Shown piece by piece: positions 36,746-45,640 of a DNA stretch of 64,000 nucleotides. The DNA is from JBBIJO01 sp037445895 (GTDB lineage Bacteria > Bacteroidota > Ignavibacteria > Kapaibacteriales > UBA2268), in assembly GCA_037445895.1 (NCBI GenBank), contig JBBIJO010000008.1, forward strand, positions 28,694-92,693. Direction: 5' to 3'. Both the position numbers and the translations under genes were made by a program. The notes beneath the pieces were generated by a model. That model searched no databases. It had not been told where the DNA came from and saw only the letters and a program-made list of their open reading frames with translations. Within the stretch, counting starts at the first letter, position 1. Each line of letters begins with the position of its first letter.

Positions 36746-39072
36746 CGAACAATGACTATTGGCAACTGATGGACAAAATTTATTGCGTCAATTCTGCAAG
36801 CAAGAAAATATATTCCGGAAGGAAAATCGGAAACATCGGCTTGAATCGAGAATGTCCTTCCGTCGTTACTTATCATTACTTTGTTAGTATTTATAGATTC
36901 ACCGAAAGAATCAAATATTTTGAAACTTAGGTTATCGAACCTTAGCGAATCCAGTTCGATTTCAAAATTGACGAGATTGGATGATGGTATAGGAAAGGGT
37001 TCACTTATCCAAATTTTCCCTGTTTCTGTAAATTGATAAGTTTTGCCTGTTAGCCCAACGTTGCAGTTACTTGTTCCTGTATAATTTTCCGGTTCTCCTT
37101 GTCCAATCAGATAAACATACTGGTCCCAGCAACGGTCGAAGATTACAATTGTGTCCTTTTCAGGTCCCAATTTGTGGGGCAAATAACATACTGGAATCTT
37201 TCGAGTGTTTTTCGCCGGTATTGTCAATGGAAACAACGAAGGAGTGCTCGAAAATGAGACATTGCCAAGAAACATTAAGTGGTCGATAACGATGTCGTAA
37301 TCGGAATTATTCTTTAATTCGATATCAGAACATTGCAGTTTCCGAACCTTGACTTTATCGAAATTCATAATCCTGTCGTTCGTTGACAAAATCACCTCGA
37401 GTACATTGGAATCCAATCGAACATCTACCATAACAGTATCGGATATATTCTTGCAACCATCGATAGTCTCGATTCGTGCAAAATAATAGCCGGAGTCTTT
37501 TGCGATATATGTTCTGCCCTGTCCGATAACATTTTGGGGATTGTCGGCGTTGAACCACTCAATTTTTTTGTAATTCCCATCGAGATTAAGAATTACAGAA
37601 TCTCCTCTGCAAATTGATGCCTGTCCTTTAACTGTAATTTTTGGTTTTGGATTTGGTGCTAAATCAACAACAATATACGCGCTGTCTTGGCATTCTGTGG
37701 TGTCGAATGCGGAATAGGCAACATAGCGGCCTGGTTTGGTAATAGTTATTGTATCAGTTTGTTCGCCTGTATTCCACCAATACCGTTGTCCATTAGTCGA
37801 AAGCCAAATCTGTAATGTGTCGCCTTCGCACAATTTTGCTTGTTGTGAGCTCGAGATGGTTATCTTTGGTTTTGGGTTGAAATTGACAGAAATTTTTGCA
37901 GGGACGATACTATCGCACTCGGTGTTCCAAACATAAAGTTCGTAAGTTCCCGATTTTGTAACTTTTATTTCTTTTGTTGTTTGATTAGTTGACCAATGAA
38001 AGAATTTGGTATCGTTGATAGCGCGCAATGTGATTGTATCTCCTTCGCAAGCATTTAGATTGGGAATTGCTTCGATTTGTGCATTGATTTTGTTTCGCCC
38101 GACCCAACGGAATATGCCGGTTCCAATCACCCAACCGAGTGTATCGTTAACGAACCAAAAGTCATCGAGAGAATCGTCCGGCTCGAGACCACAGTTTAAC
38201 AATTCCCAACTATTGCCTCCATTGTCGGTATAGTAAATAGTCCGGTTCCAACCGCAAACCCAACCACGCAAAGAATCGAGCAAAAATGCTCCAAACATTG
38301 AAGTCCCTGTTGGAAAGTCTTTCCAGGTTTTCCCAAAATCTCTCGAAATGCGAGCGCCTCCAAGTCCCCCCTCTCCGCCGCAACCTAAAGAGTAAGGCAC
38401 TAATATTGTATTGCCCGAAATCCACAAATCTTCTTGCCAATCATTGCTGCCCGTACGAGAAAAAATTTGCCAAGATTTGCCTCCATCGGTTGTTTGCCAG
38501 ATATATCCGCTGCTCGATGCATAACCTAAACCGTTTTTGGAATATAGTATCAAGTCGGTCAAACCTGAATTTGGCAAGTATGCTTCCGTAATAAACGTCC
38601 AATTTTGTCCACCATCGGTAGTTCCGAAAAATCGTTGAGGTGTTAAACAACCACCCCCGATTACCATACCATAGTTCTCATCGATAAAATAATGTCCCCA
38701 AAGGTCTTCGGCATCGGATGGGGTAATGTTGAACCACGATACTCCGCCATCGGTAGTTTTAAATATTTGTCCAAAACCACTGGAACCTTGTCCCGAGGTA
38801 AACCCGACTTTTTCGTTCACGAACTGGATATGTTCAAGCTGGTATGCCGAAGGGATTGTTGTTCCGAACCAAGATTTGCCTCCATCGGTTGTCCTAAGGG
38901 TGCGACCACCGTAACCACATACCCAACCATAATTTGGATTTTGCGGTAGAAAAAATATTTCAAGCCAATAAGAGTTGTTGTAGGGTGGTGGTATATTTTG
39001 CACACGCTCCCATTGACTTTGAACGTTGGCAATCCCTAATAGACCTATTACTATTATTGCGAAATATTTCAT
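36742..39072 (-). CDS. T9SS cargo protein with YCF48/BNR repeats and Ig-like domains
   Basis: A 776-residue secreted protein. After a signal peptide (to about SQ at 20) come six BNR/YCF48-type repeats around TTDGGKSW or TDNGGNSW (about residues 60-315), then three PKD/Ig-like domains each beginning C-E/R-G-D (CEGDTITLRA, CEGDTLQIWL, CRGDSVILNL), an ASH-like domain with LTIPAKNTRKIPVCYLP, and a C-terminal T9SS sorting domain (EPFPIPSSNLVNFEIELDSL ... SGIYFLAC). It is probably displayed on the surface. The role is unknown; in this phylum such proteins are typical T9SS substrates. Overlaps engB by 4 bases. Confidence 0.88.
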   Translation of the reverse strand: MKYFAIIVIGLLGIANVQSQWERVQNIPPPYNNSYWLEIFFLPQNPNYGWVCGYGGRTLRTTDGGKSWFGTTIPSAYQLEHIQFVNEKVGFTSGQGSSGFGQIFKTTDGGVSWFNITPSDAEDLWGHYFIDENYGMVIGGGCLTPQRFFGTTDGGQNWTFITEAYLPNSGLTDLILYSKNGLGYASSSGYIWQTTDGGKSWQIFSRTGSNDWQEDLWISGNTILVPYSLGCGGEGGLGGARISRDFGKTWKDFPTGTSMFGAFLLDSLRGWVCGWNRTIYYTDNGGNSWELLNCGLEPDDSLDDFWFVNDTLGWVIGTGIFRWVGRNKINAQIEAIPNLNACEGDTITLRAINDTKFFHWSTNQTTKEIKVTKSGTYELYVWNTECDSIVPAKISVNFNPKPKITISSSQQAKLCEGDTLQIWLSTNGQRYWWNTGEQTDTITITKPGRYVAYSAFDTTECQDSAYIVVDLAPNPKPKITVKGQASICRGDSVILNLDGNYKKIEWFNADNPQNVIGQGRTYIAKDSGYYFARIETIDGCKNISDTVMVDVRLDSNVLEVILSTNDRIMNFDKVKVRKLQCSDIELKNNSDYDIVIDHLMFLGNVSFSSTPSLFPLTIPAKNTRKIPVCYLPHKLGPEKDTIVIFDRCWDQYVYLIGQGEPENYTGTSNCNVGLTGKTYQFTETGKIWISEPFPIPSSNLVNFEIELDSLRFDNLSFKIFDSFGESINTNKVMISNDGRTFSIQADVSDFPSGIYFLACRIDAINFVHQLPIVIVR

Positions 39073-39290
39073 CTTCTTATCATATTTACTTTTTGATAAT
39101 CGTTTAATTCGATGAATTATTTCATATTGACGCTCGTTGCTTTCGGAGATTATTAGATGTCGACAGTGTGAGTGGAGGGTAGTTAGCTAATTTGCAAAGT
39201 CAAATAATTTCAACAGAAAATGGATTGCTTCCTTTTTCGAATTTTTTAACACTATAACTATATAGGATATAGGTTAATCTATGGATAATT

Positions 39291-39318
39291 AAAGGGGCAA
39301 TTCGCGAATTGCCCCTTT
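39291..39318 (-). terminator. Perfect 28-base palindrome, likely terminator of the choice-of-anchor V gene
   Basis: AAAGGGGCAATTCG at 39291-39304 is followed directly by its exact reverse complement to 39318, giving a 14-bp stem with no unpaired loop beyond the turn. It starts 18 bases after the stop of the gene at 39337-42117 and is flanked by A3/T3, fitting a factor-independent terminator despite a weak U-tract. Confidence 0.7.
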
Positions 39319-39336
39319 GTTGCTCGACGATTTAAA

Positions 39337-42117
39337 TTATTTAATGATAAGTAGTTTAAAGGCTTCGAAGTCTATGCCGTTTGAAATGATACAAGTGTAA
39401 ATTCCATCGGGCAATGTATTTCCCGACGAGTCTTTTAAATCCCATATAAAAGTAGCTTGGTTGTCCAAGTCGAACTTATTCACGAGTACTCCCTGTTGGG
39501 AGTATATTTTTATGCGATAACTTGCCTCCGAAATTTTAGGTGAAAATATTATTTGCTGCGAGGCTGGATTGGGGAATACTGCGAATGCAATTTTTCCTTC
39601 GTTGACCGAAGCCACATACTCACCCTCGAGTTCGATTGTAAACTGTTCTTGAGTTTCGGCGATATTTACAATTAATTGAGCAGTTTTGCGCGTTGCCTCT
39701 TGCGAGGAATATTGGATATTGACAACAACGGAATCGTTAGAATTTAGTGTTACATTTTTTTCTGTAAGCAATTGGAATGCGTTTGCATCCGCTCCTGTAA
39801 TATCAAACGAAATATTAAGCGATGTTGCAGCTAAGTTCTTCAATACAAGATTTCCGATGATGGCTTCACCTATATTAGGTGAGTTGAATGTAATTTTTTC
39901 TGTGGACAATAGAATCGACGATTTCATTGCTGTTCCTACTACCACAAGTGGTGCACTAACCGAGGAATTACTCTCGAAATTCAGAAAAGCAATTTTCGAT
40001 CCTTCGCTACTCGGTGTAAACTCGAACATTAAATCGGCGGTTTCGTTGGGTTGCAATGTTATAGGGAAACTGGTAGCCAGATTAAAATCGCTGGCGTTTG
40101 GACCAGAAAAGTTAAATGAATTGATGAGAAGATTTTCCGTTCCTATATTTTTCAAAATGGCATTGAATTGTGTTTTGAATGTTATGCCAACAATGGTGGT
40201 TCCAACATTTAGGGTATCGACCGAATATTGTAGTTTAGCATTCGAACTCGATGTAGTTACCGAAACCATAGAAGGGTTCGAAACCGTGATTCCACAACTA
40301 TTTGAAACTTCGCACGAATACATTCCGGCATCACCTATTTGAACATTTGGTATAACAAGGGTCGATTGAGTTTTACCAGATAAGTTTTTACCATCTTTTT
40401 TCCACTGATAGGAGAGATTATCTCCCTTTGCTTCGACCACCAATGTTAAAGTTGAACCAACTGTAAGGCTTTGATTTTCAGGATGTTTGGTAATCATCGG
40501 TTTCGGGTTAACAGTTATTTTGATTGCTTGTGATTCGACTGGATTTTGGCAAGTTCCTTGAATTCGGACAAGGTAAAATCCTGAATCGGAAAGTTGTATG
40601 CTTTGGAAGTATAAAGTATCATTGTTGGAATTTGGTATATCAACACCATTTTTAACCCAAGTATATGTTAAACCACTTCCTTCGGCTTTTATATAAACAA
40701 ATGTTTTCTCTCCTTCACAAGCAGTTAAAGGCTTTGGTTGAGTTGAAATAGTTGGATTTCTTAAAACCGTTAGTGTGGCTTTTTCGCTTGTAACAGCGGG
40801 CTGGCATTTACCGGAAATAACAACATCGTATTGTCCTTCGTCGTTTGGAGAAACGTTTTGTATGGTCAATGTTGACGTGTTAGCATTATTAATGTTCTGA
40901 CCATTTTTTCTCCATTGGTAAGTTATGTCCGTTCCTTGAGCTACAACACTGAAACTTACAGTTTGAGTTTCGCAAATGGATTGGGATTGTGGTTGTGTTG
41001 TGATACTTGGTATTGCATCGACGGTAAGAACTGCTACATTGCTTGTTTGAGGGGCGCCGCAGGCTCCCGAAACAACGCAGTCATAATTTCCTGCCGATTG
41101 CGATGTAACAGGGTTAATTGTCAATGTTGCTGAATTTCCCCCCGGAACGTCCTGGCCATTCCTTCTCCAACGATAAGTAAGATTGTTACCCGTTGCCGAC
41201 ACAGTGAATTGCACTTGTGTTCCAGCACAAACTTGTTGCGATTGAGGATGTTGAGATATAGTTGTAGGATTGCCAACATTGAAGTTTCCATTGCTTTCGT
41301 CCTTGATACTTGAATTTGAGGCATCTTCAATTCTTATCCTATATGTGTTGCCTGGATTTAGGTTAGAAGGAACATTCCAAGCCCAAGAACCAGCCGAAGC
41401 CGGAGTGCTTGCAACAAGTGTTGTAGAAAAGTTATTCCCGCCATCGCTCGAAAGAAGTATTTTCACGTTGGTAACGTTGGAAGATGTCCAAGTTATATTA
41501 AAAGTGGAGCCCGGACAGGTTGTTTCCCCACCGTTCGGAGAAGTGACCACGATTTCTGTGGGCGCAACAACAGTAATTTCCTGAGTAGTCATAAGATTCC
41601 ACTGGTCGCCCGTGTTTTGATTGTTATTGTTTACGGCATTCCCGGCAGCTCTCAAATAATAAGTTCCTGGTGTGCTTGGAGCTGTCCAAGTAAAGTCGAA
41701 CGAAGCACTTCCTGTATAATTTTTAGGCTGTGTGTGTGTTAGCTCGCCGTTTGCCGATTGTAAACCTGAACCAGTGTTTGGAGTTAACGTCCCAACATTG
41801 GTTTCCCCGTTTTGGGTTGATTTTACAGCGATATTAGTTCCAGCGTAGCTATAGCCGGAATTAGCTACTCGAATCGTTATTGTATTGGTCGAACCCGTTT
41901 GGAATGTCCACGAACCACTTTGGCTAATTGCAGAGACAGTTGTATTGGAGTTTTGCGAACCATGACAGGTACAACCTTGATAAGTTTGCCCCGTGATTCC
42001 ACTTCTATACGCAAATAAATTCATTGAGTATATCAAACATCCGAGAAATAGGACCCCAATAATCGGAAAGATAAACCGATAGCTTTTCAACTTATTTAAA
42101 TTGAAAAAGTGAAACAT
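39337..42117 (-). CDS. T9SS cargo protein: choice-of-anchor V, Ig-like repeats, choice-of-anchor D
   Basis: A 926-residue secreted protein. A TM/signal segment (residues 12-32) precedes a Reelin-like choice-of-anchor V domain with the GITGQTYQGCTCHGSQ motif. A Ser/Thr-rich linker with a KPxVxxPNGGE-type Ser-Thr domain (GGETTCPGSTFNITWTSSN) follows, then four Ig-like domains of about 90 residues (markers TYRWRRNG, TYQWRKNG, TYTWVKNG, SYQWKKDG), an ASH/choice-of-anchor D domain (FNFSGPNASDFNLAT), and a C-terminal T9SS sorting domain (VFPNPASQQ ... LPDGIYTCII). Likely surface-displayed; ligand unknown. It is followed by a strong palindrome. Confidence 0.88.
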   Translation of the reverse strand: MFHFFNLNKLKSYRFIFPIIGVLFLGCLIYSMNLFAYRSGITGQTYQGCTCHGSQNSNTTVSAISQSGSWTFQTGSTNTITIRVANSGYSYAGTNIAVKSTQNGETNVGTLTPNTGSGLQSANGELTHTQPKNYTGSASFDFTWTAPSTPGTYYLRAAGNAVNNNNQNTGDQWNLMTTQEITVVAPTEIVVTSPNGGETTCPGSTFNITWTSSNVTNVKILLSSDGGNNFSTTLVASTPASAGSWAWNVPSNLNPGNTYRIRIEDASNSSIKDESNGNFNVGNPTTISQHPQSQQVCAGTQVQFTVSATGNNLTYRWRRNGQDVPGGNSATLTINPVTSQSAGNYDCVVSGACGAPQTSNVAVLTVDAIPSITTQPQSQSICETQTVSFSVVAQGTDITYQWRKNGQNINNANTSTLTIQNVSPNDEGQYDVVISGKCQPAVTSEKATLTVLRNPTISTQPKPLTACEGEKTFVYIKAEGSGLTYTWVKNGVDIPNSNNDTLYFQSIQLSDSGFYLVRIQGTCQNPVESQAIKITVNPKPMITKHPENQSLTVGSTLTLVVEAKGDNLSYQWKKDGKNLSGKTQSTLVIPNVQIGDAGMYSCEVSNSCGITVSNPSMVSVTTSSSNAKLQYSVDTLNVGTTIVGITFKTQFNAILKNIGTENLLINSFNFSGPNASDFNLATSFPITLQPNETADLMFEFTPSSEGSKIAFLNFESNSSVSAPLVVVGTAMKSSILLSTEKITFNSPNIGEAIIGNLVLKNLAATSLNISFDITGADANAFQLLTEKNVTLNSNDSVVVNIQYSSQEATRKTAQLIVNIAETQEQFTIELEGEYVASVNEGKIAFAVFPNPASQQIIFSPKISEASYRIKIYSQQGVLVNKFDLDNQATFIWDLKDSSGNTLPDGIYTCIISNGIDFEAFKLLIIK

Positions 42118-42398
42118 AAAACAACCTTTAATTTAGTTAAACATAACATTACAATTAGACAACATTAACTTTTCTTTATTGTTAAAATTAGTAATATTTA
42201 CGAAATTGTGAAAAAGTTACAGCACTAATCAAAATATTATTAGAATTTGCAACACATCGATACATTGTAGGGAATTGGCTTAAGCGCTGCGAGCGAATTT
42301 TTAGTGATTACAAAGGTAATTGAGGAAAAGCAAACAAATTTTGTAAATTAAATGTTGTTTAGTAATTTAATTTTTTTGATATAAGTAATTTTATTAAA

Positions 42399-43544
42399 AT
42401 GAAATCGAGCGAAAACATAACTTGTGTCTATTGTAAAAGCCCAAAGGTTATACGCCACGGGAAAACATCAACGGGTAATCGCCGTTACCGTTGCCGAAAT
42501 TGTGGTAAAACTTGGGTCATCGAAAAAGCCGAAACGATACGTCCAGATTTAGTTTCACTTGCCGAAGCCTATCTTAGTGGTAGAACTTTCCGCGATCTTG
42601 TGGACATTTATCATAGTTCACCTTTGCGTATTAACAAAAAAGTTCGTGAATTTCTCGAAGGATGTCCCCATTGGGAGGAATATCTTGACCTTTGCGTTTC
42701 GAAGCATAATGTTCGTCTTGCGTATCTTGTTGGAAGAACATTTTCGGCTGCAACTTCGAACAAACCACGGCATACAATGTTTCTTGCAATGGTCATTGAT
42801 GCCCTTTCGAATGTTGTATTGGGTTTCGAGATTTCGGTTATCGACGATTACAAAACTTGGTTTACACTCCTTGAACGAATGCGAAAGCGGGGGATAGACT
42901 GCCCTACTTTTATGACAAATGGCTCTATTCACATAGAAGCGGCAATTAAGGATATTTATCCGAACTCTAATGTTCGGCTTTTTTACCATCGAGCTTATAG
43001 GGACAAAGAAGTGACCTGTTGTTTGACGCGTGCCCCAATCAACGTCAAATTAATTAATGATGCTATTCATGCATACGAGACTTGCAATAATCATAATCTT
43101 TCGCAATATTTAAAAATTACCAATGACCGTTATTTCCACGAAATTTTGAAAAACTCGCCCGATTTCTTTTGTCGGCGGTTGCGAGATCGCTTGGAAAATA
43201 AGCCTAAGATACGAATCGAAGGACTTTATACCGCCTTTCAATCCCGTTTCGAAAAATTTCATATGCTCAAAAGCGACCCATTCCCTTTAGTGAATGGGTG
43301 GGTTGCAAAATGGATGGTGCAGCTTCTCGACATAGGTTTTAGCCGACTTGCTATCTATATGCAGATTCCTGTTATAACAAATTTGCGGTTATTTGCTTGT
43401 GGGCAAGTTCCTCCTATGCAATTTCTAACGGCAGACAGCCCGAAACTTAGAACTTTCGTTGTAGAAATTGCCGCCCGGGCTTTGCAAATTCCTATTTTCT
43501 ACAACCGCTGCGAAATGAAACTAGATAAATGCAGTTTATTTTAA
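42399..43544 (+). CDS. Transposase-like protein with IS1595/IS1-type zinc ribbon and degenerate catalytic core
   Basis: A 381-residue intact gene. The N-terminus has a four-Cys zinc ribbon (Cys 9, 12, 32, 35: CVYC...CRNC) of the IS1/IS1595 InsA type, then a helical DNA-binding-like region and an RNase H-fold core resembling the MULE/ISL3 type, recognisable from LERMRKRGIDCP and AIKDIYPNSNV. Where the family has the first catalytic D (DGT) the protein reads GRT (Gly112), and the second D (sDG) is TNG (Asn164). No clear terminal inverted repeats flank it, no second copy exists in the window, and TCGA frequency matches the neighbours. It may be a resident or domesticated protein rather than an active insertion sequence; function unknown. 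Confidence 0.65.
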   Translation: MKSSENITCVYCKSPKVIRHGKTSTGNRRYRCRNCGKTWVIEKAETIRPDLVSLAEAYLSGRTFRDLVDIYHSSPLRINKKVREFLEGCPHWEEYLDLCVSKHNVRLAYLVGRTFSAATSNKPRHTMFLAMVIDALSNVVLGFEISVIDDYKTWFTLLERMRKRGIDCPTFMTNGSIHIEAAIKDIYPNSNVRLFYHRAYRDKEVTCCLTRAPINVKLINDAIHAYETCNNHNLSQYLKITNDRYFHEILKNSPDFFCRRLRDRLENKPKIRIEGLYTAFQSRFEKFHMLKSDPFPLVNGWVAKWMVQLLDIGFSRLAIYMQIPVITNLRLFACGQVPPMQFLTADSPKLRTFVVEIAARALQIPIFYNRCEMKLDKCSLF

Positions 43545-43919
43545 TAATTTTTTAAGATGCTTTGGATTTCGCAGAGGAGGTGTCGCTTTTCAGTTATGTT
43601 GCATCCTATTTTCTTTTAAAGTTTGAATAAGTGTAAGTAGCTTGCTAACATTGCTATTTACCCCTGCTTAAAATAATCTTAATAATAATATACTTAGTTA
43701 GGTAATAAATTCTTTCGCTATTTCGTGGCTACAAACTCTAGTGTAGCACCGATAAATACTTCGATTAATTCTATATATTGCAAGCCAATAGGGTATAATC
43801 TAAAGCTTACCGCAATTGTGCTTGTTTTTCTAGGAATGGAGATACTCGTGTTGCTCGATTACATTCTTCCTTTCGGGAAAAATGGTAAGTTCATTAATGC
43901 TGAACCTGTAATAGTAAGA
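43545..43919. other. Convergent intergenic region with hairpins
   Basis: Between the transposase-like gene and tpl. A 9-bp stem with one G-U pair (43633-43641 with 43653-43661) and a shorter GCTAC/GTAGC hairpin (43728-43732 with 43743-43747) are visible. An open frame on the plus strand (43725-44096) runs antisense into tpl and has no coding look. The hairpins might end one or both transcripts. Confidence 0.4.
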
Positions 43920-45305
43920 TTAATCAATTGCTTCGAAACGCGCTTGGAAAAAGCGCAAGTATTTTGGTTCGAGTACCATACGCAATCCCTTTGCATTATC
44001 TCTGTTTTTGTAGAGTTCCAATACCGACCAAGCAGCAACATCGAGGTGGGCTTGTGTGTAAACTCTACGAGGAATTGTAAGTCGAACGAGTTCTAACTTT
44101 GGATAGTTATGGTCGCCGGTTATTTTATTTCGTCCAGCCGAAACAATTCCGCGTTCCATTGCACGGACTCCGGATTCAACATATAAATCTGCTGCAAGTT
44201 TTTGAGCAGGGAATTCGTTTTGTGGAATATTGGGGTAAAATCTTTTTGCGTCCAGAAAAACCGCATGCCCGCCAATAGGAACGACAATAGGGATGTCGGC
44301 TTCGAGCAAAAGATTTCCAAAATATTCGACTTGTTTTACTCGGAAACTAATGTTGTCATCGACAACGGCTTCTTCTATTCCACGTGCCATTGCTTCGAGG
44401 TCACGCCCGGCAAGCCCACCGTAGGTGTGAAGTCCTTCGTAAACAACGACAAGATTCCGCAATTCTTCGAATAGTTCAGCATCGTTGCAGGCAACGAAAC
44501 CTCCGATGTTGACATATAGGTCCTTTTTACCGCTCATTGTGCAGGCGTCGGTGTAAGAGCAAAATTCGAAAAGAATTTCGGCGACTGTTTTGTTGCGATA
44601 ACCCGGTTCTCGTTGTTGAATAAAATATGCATTTTCGACGGCACGAGTTGCATCCAAAACTACTTTGATACCGTATTGGTGGGCAATCCGACTTACTTCT
44701 TTGATGTTCTCCATTGAAACTGGTTGCCCACCAGCCATATTAACTGGAGCCCCAACGGTAATATAAGGAATTTTCTGAGGACCAACCTTTTTAATTAGGT
44801 CCTCGAATTTCTGTGTGTCCACATTACCTTTGAAAGGGTGCCAAGCTGTGGGATCGTGGGCTTCATCGATAATGACATCGGTAAATGTTCCTCCGGCGAG
44901 TTCCTGATGAAGTCGTGTCGTTGTGAAATACATATTTCCAGGGATAAAGTCGCCCGGTTTAATAAGAGTTCGCGAAAGTAAATGTTCGGCTCCACGTCCT
45001 TGATGGGTTGGAACAACATATTTGTAGCCGTAATACTTTTGCACATTGTTTTCGAGATAATAGAAGTTTTTCGAGCCGGCGTAGGCTTCGTCGCCAAGCA
45101 TCATCCCAGCCCATTGATAATCGCTCATTGCATTTGTTCCACTGTCGGTAAGAAGGTCGATATAGACATCTTCGGAGCGAAGCAAGAAAGTATTATAACC
45201 AGCTTCCTTAATTTTTTCAAGTCGATACTCGCGTGTTGTCATCTTAACTGGTTCGACAACTTTAATTTTGTAAGGTTCAGCAAAAGGCTGTTTCGTTAAT
45301 CCCAT
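43920..45305 (-). CDS. tpl: Tyrosine phenol-lyase (beta-tyrosinase)
   Basis: A PLP enzyme of the tryptophanase/tyrosine phenol-lyase family, 461 residues. The PLP Lys lies in CTMSGKKD, and THQGRGAEHLLS and AGGQPVSM are conserved. Specificity positions fit tyrosine phenol-lyase rather than tryptophanase: the Thr of GNMYFTTTR (Thr124 in Citrobacter freundii, Asp in tryptophanase), Met and Arg of AMERG (Met379/Arg381), and the FF pair in YLRFFQARF (Phe448/449). It would split tyrosine into phenol, pyruvate and ammonia. I chose the ATG at 45305; a TTG at 45323 would add six residues. A TAATTTTGTA box (45341-45350) with CAAA 19 bases further up (45370-45373) looks like its promoter. Confidence 0.88.
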   Translation of the reverse strand: MGLTKQPFAEPYKIKVVEPVKMTTREYRLEKIKEAGYNTFLLRSEDVYIDLLTDSGTNAMSDYQWAGMMLGDEAYAGSKNFYYLENNVQKYYGYKYVVPTHQGRGAEHLLSRTLIKPGDFIPGNMYFTTTRLHQELAGGTFTDVIIDEAHDPTAWHPFKGNVDTQKFEDLIKKVGPQKIPYITVGAPVNMAGGQPVSMENIKEVSRIAHQYGIKVVLDATRAVENAYFIQQREPGYRNKTVAEILFEFCSYTDACTMSGKKDLYVNIGGFVACNDAELFEELRNLVVVYEGLHTYGGLAGRDLEAMARGIEEAVVDDNISFRVKQVEYFGNLLLEADIPIVVPIGGHAVFLDAKRFYPNIPQNEFPAQKLAADLYVESGVRAMERGIVSAGRNKITGDHNYPKLELVRLTIPRRVYTQAHLDVAAWSVLELYKNRDNAKGLRMVLEPKYLRFFQARFEAID

Positions 45306-45340
45306 AATATTAGTAATTCTCAAACAAACAAAAAAAGAAT

Positions 45341-45373
45341 TACAAAATTATAAATCTTAATCGTAAAAGCAAA
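45341..45373 (-). promoter_or_regulatory. Candidate tpl promoter (TTTG-N19-TAATTTTG)
   Basis: On the minus strand TTTG (45370-45373) is followed after 19 bases by TAATTTTGTA (45341-45350), the classic Bacteroides spacing. The start codon lies 35 bases downstream. Confidence 0.55.
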
Positions 45374-45604
45374 CCGAAGTAGATTTTTTGTGCATTTTTT
45401 CAAGGTTTTTTCTCTACTGTGCCTGAATGCATAGAAACGCATTATGTATAAATCGTTAGAAAGCGGTGAACTTTGATTTTCTTATTACAAAATTCCGCTG
45501 TAGTATGACAAGGTATTGTGTTTAATGTATTTTGAATCCACTATTTGATTTATAACGATAGAAGAATATTATTTAACGAATAAAATACTTCCTTTGTTTT
45601 TCCG

Positions 45605-45612
45605 TAATTTTG
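45605..45612 (+). promoter_or_regulatory. TAATTTTG promoter-like box before serS
   Basis: TAATTTTG lies 28 bases upstream of the serS ATG. No well-placed TTTG partner is seen; TTTG at 45593 is too close. Confidence 0.45.
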
Positions 45613-45640
45613 AGTTTTGTGTTAAGTGGTTTTTTCGTAA

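Larger units (their letters stand above)
45306..45640. other. Divergent promoter region of tpl and serS
   Basis: Contains TAATTTTGTA on the minus strand (45341-45350, serving tpl) and TAATTTTG on the plus strand (45605-45612, 28 bases before the serS ATG). The 250 bases between are AT-rich and hold no frame or structure I can support. Confidence 0.5.

Noticed and set aside
42240..43620. Inverted repeats flanking the transposase-like gene (TGCAACA at about 42249 and its complement near 43600)
   Set aside because: Only 7 bases match, at unequal distances from the gene, and no target-site duplication is visible; chance is likely.
43725..44096. Plus-strand open frame of 123 codons antisense to tpl
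   Set aside because: Its second half is the mirror of a well-conserved enzyme, the start has no ribosome-binding site and no family is recognisable.
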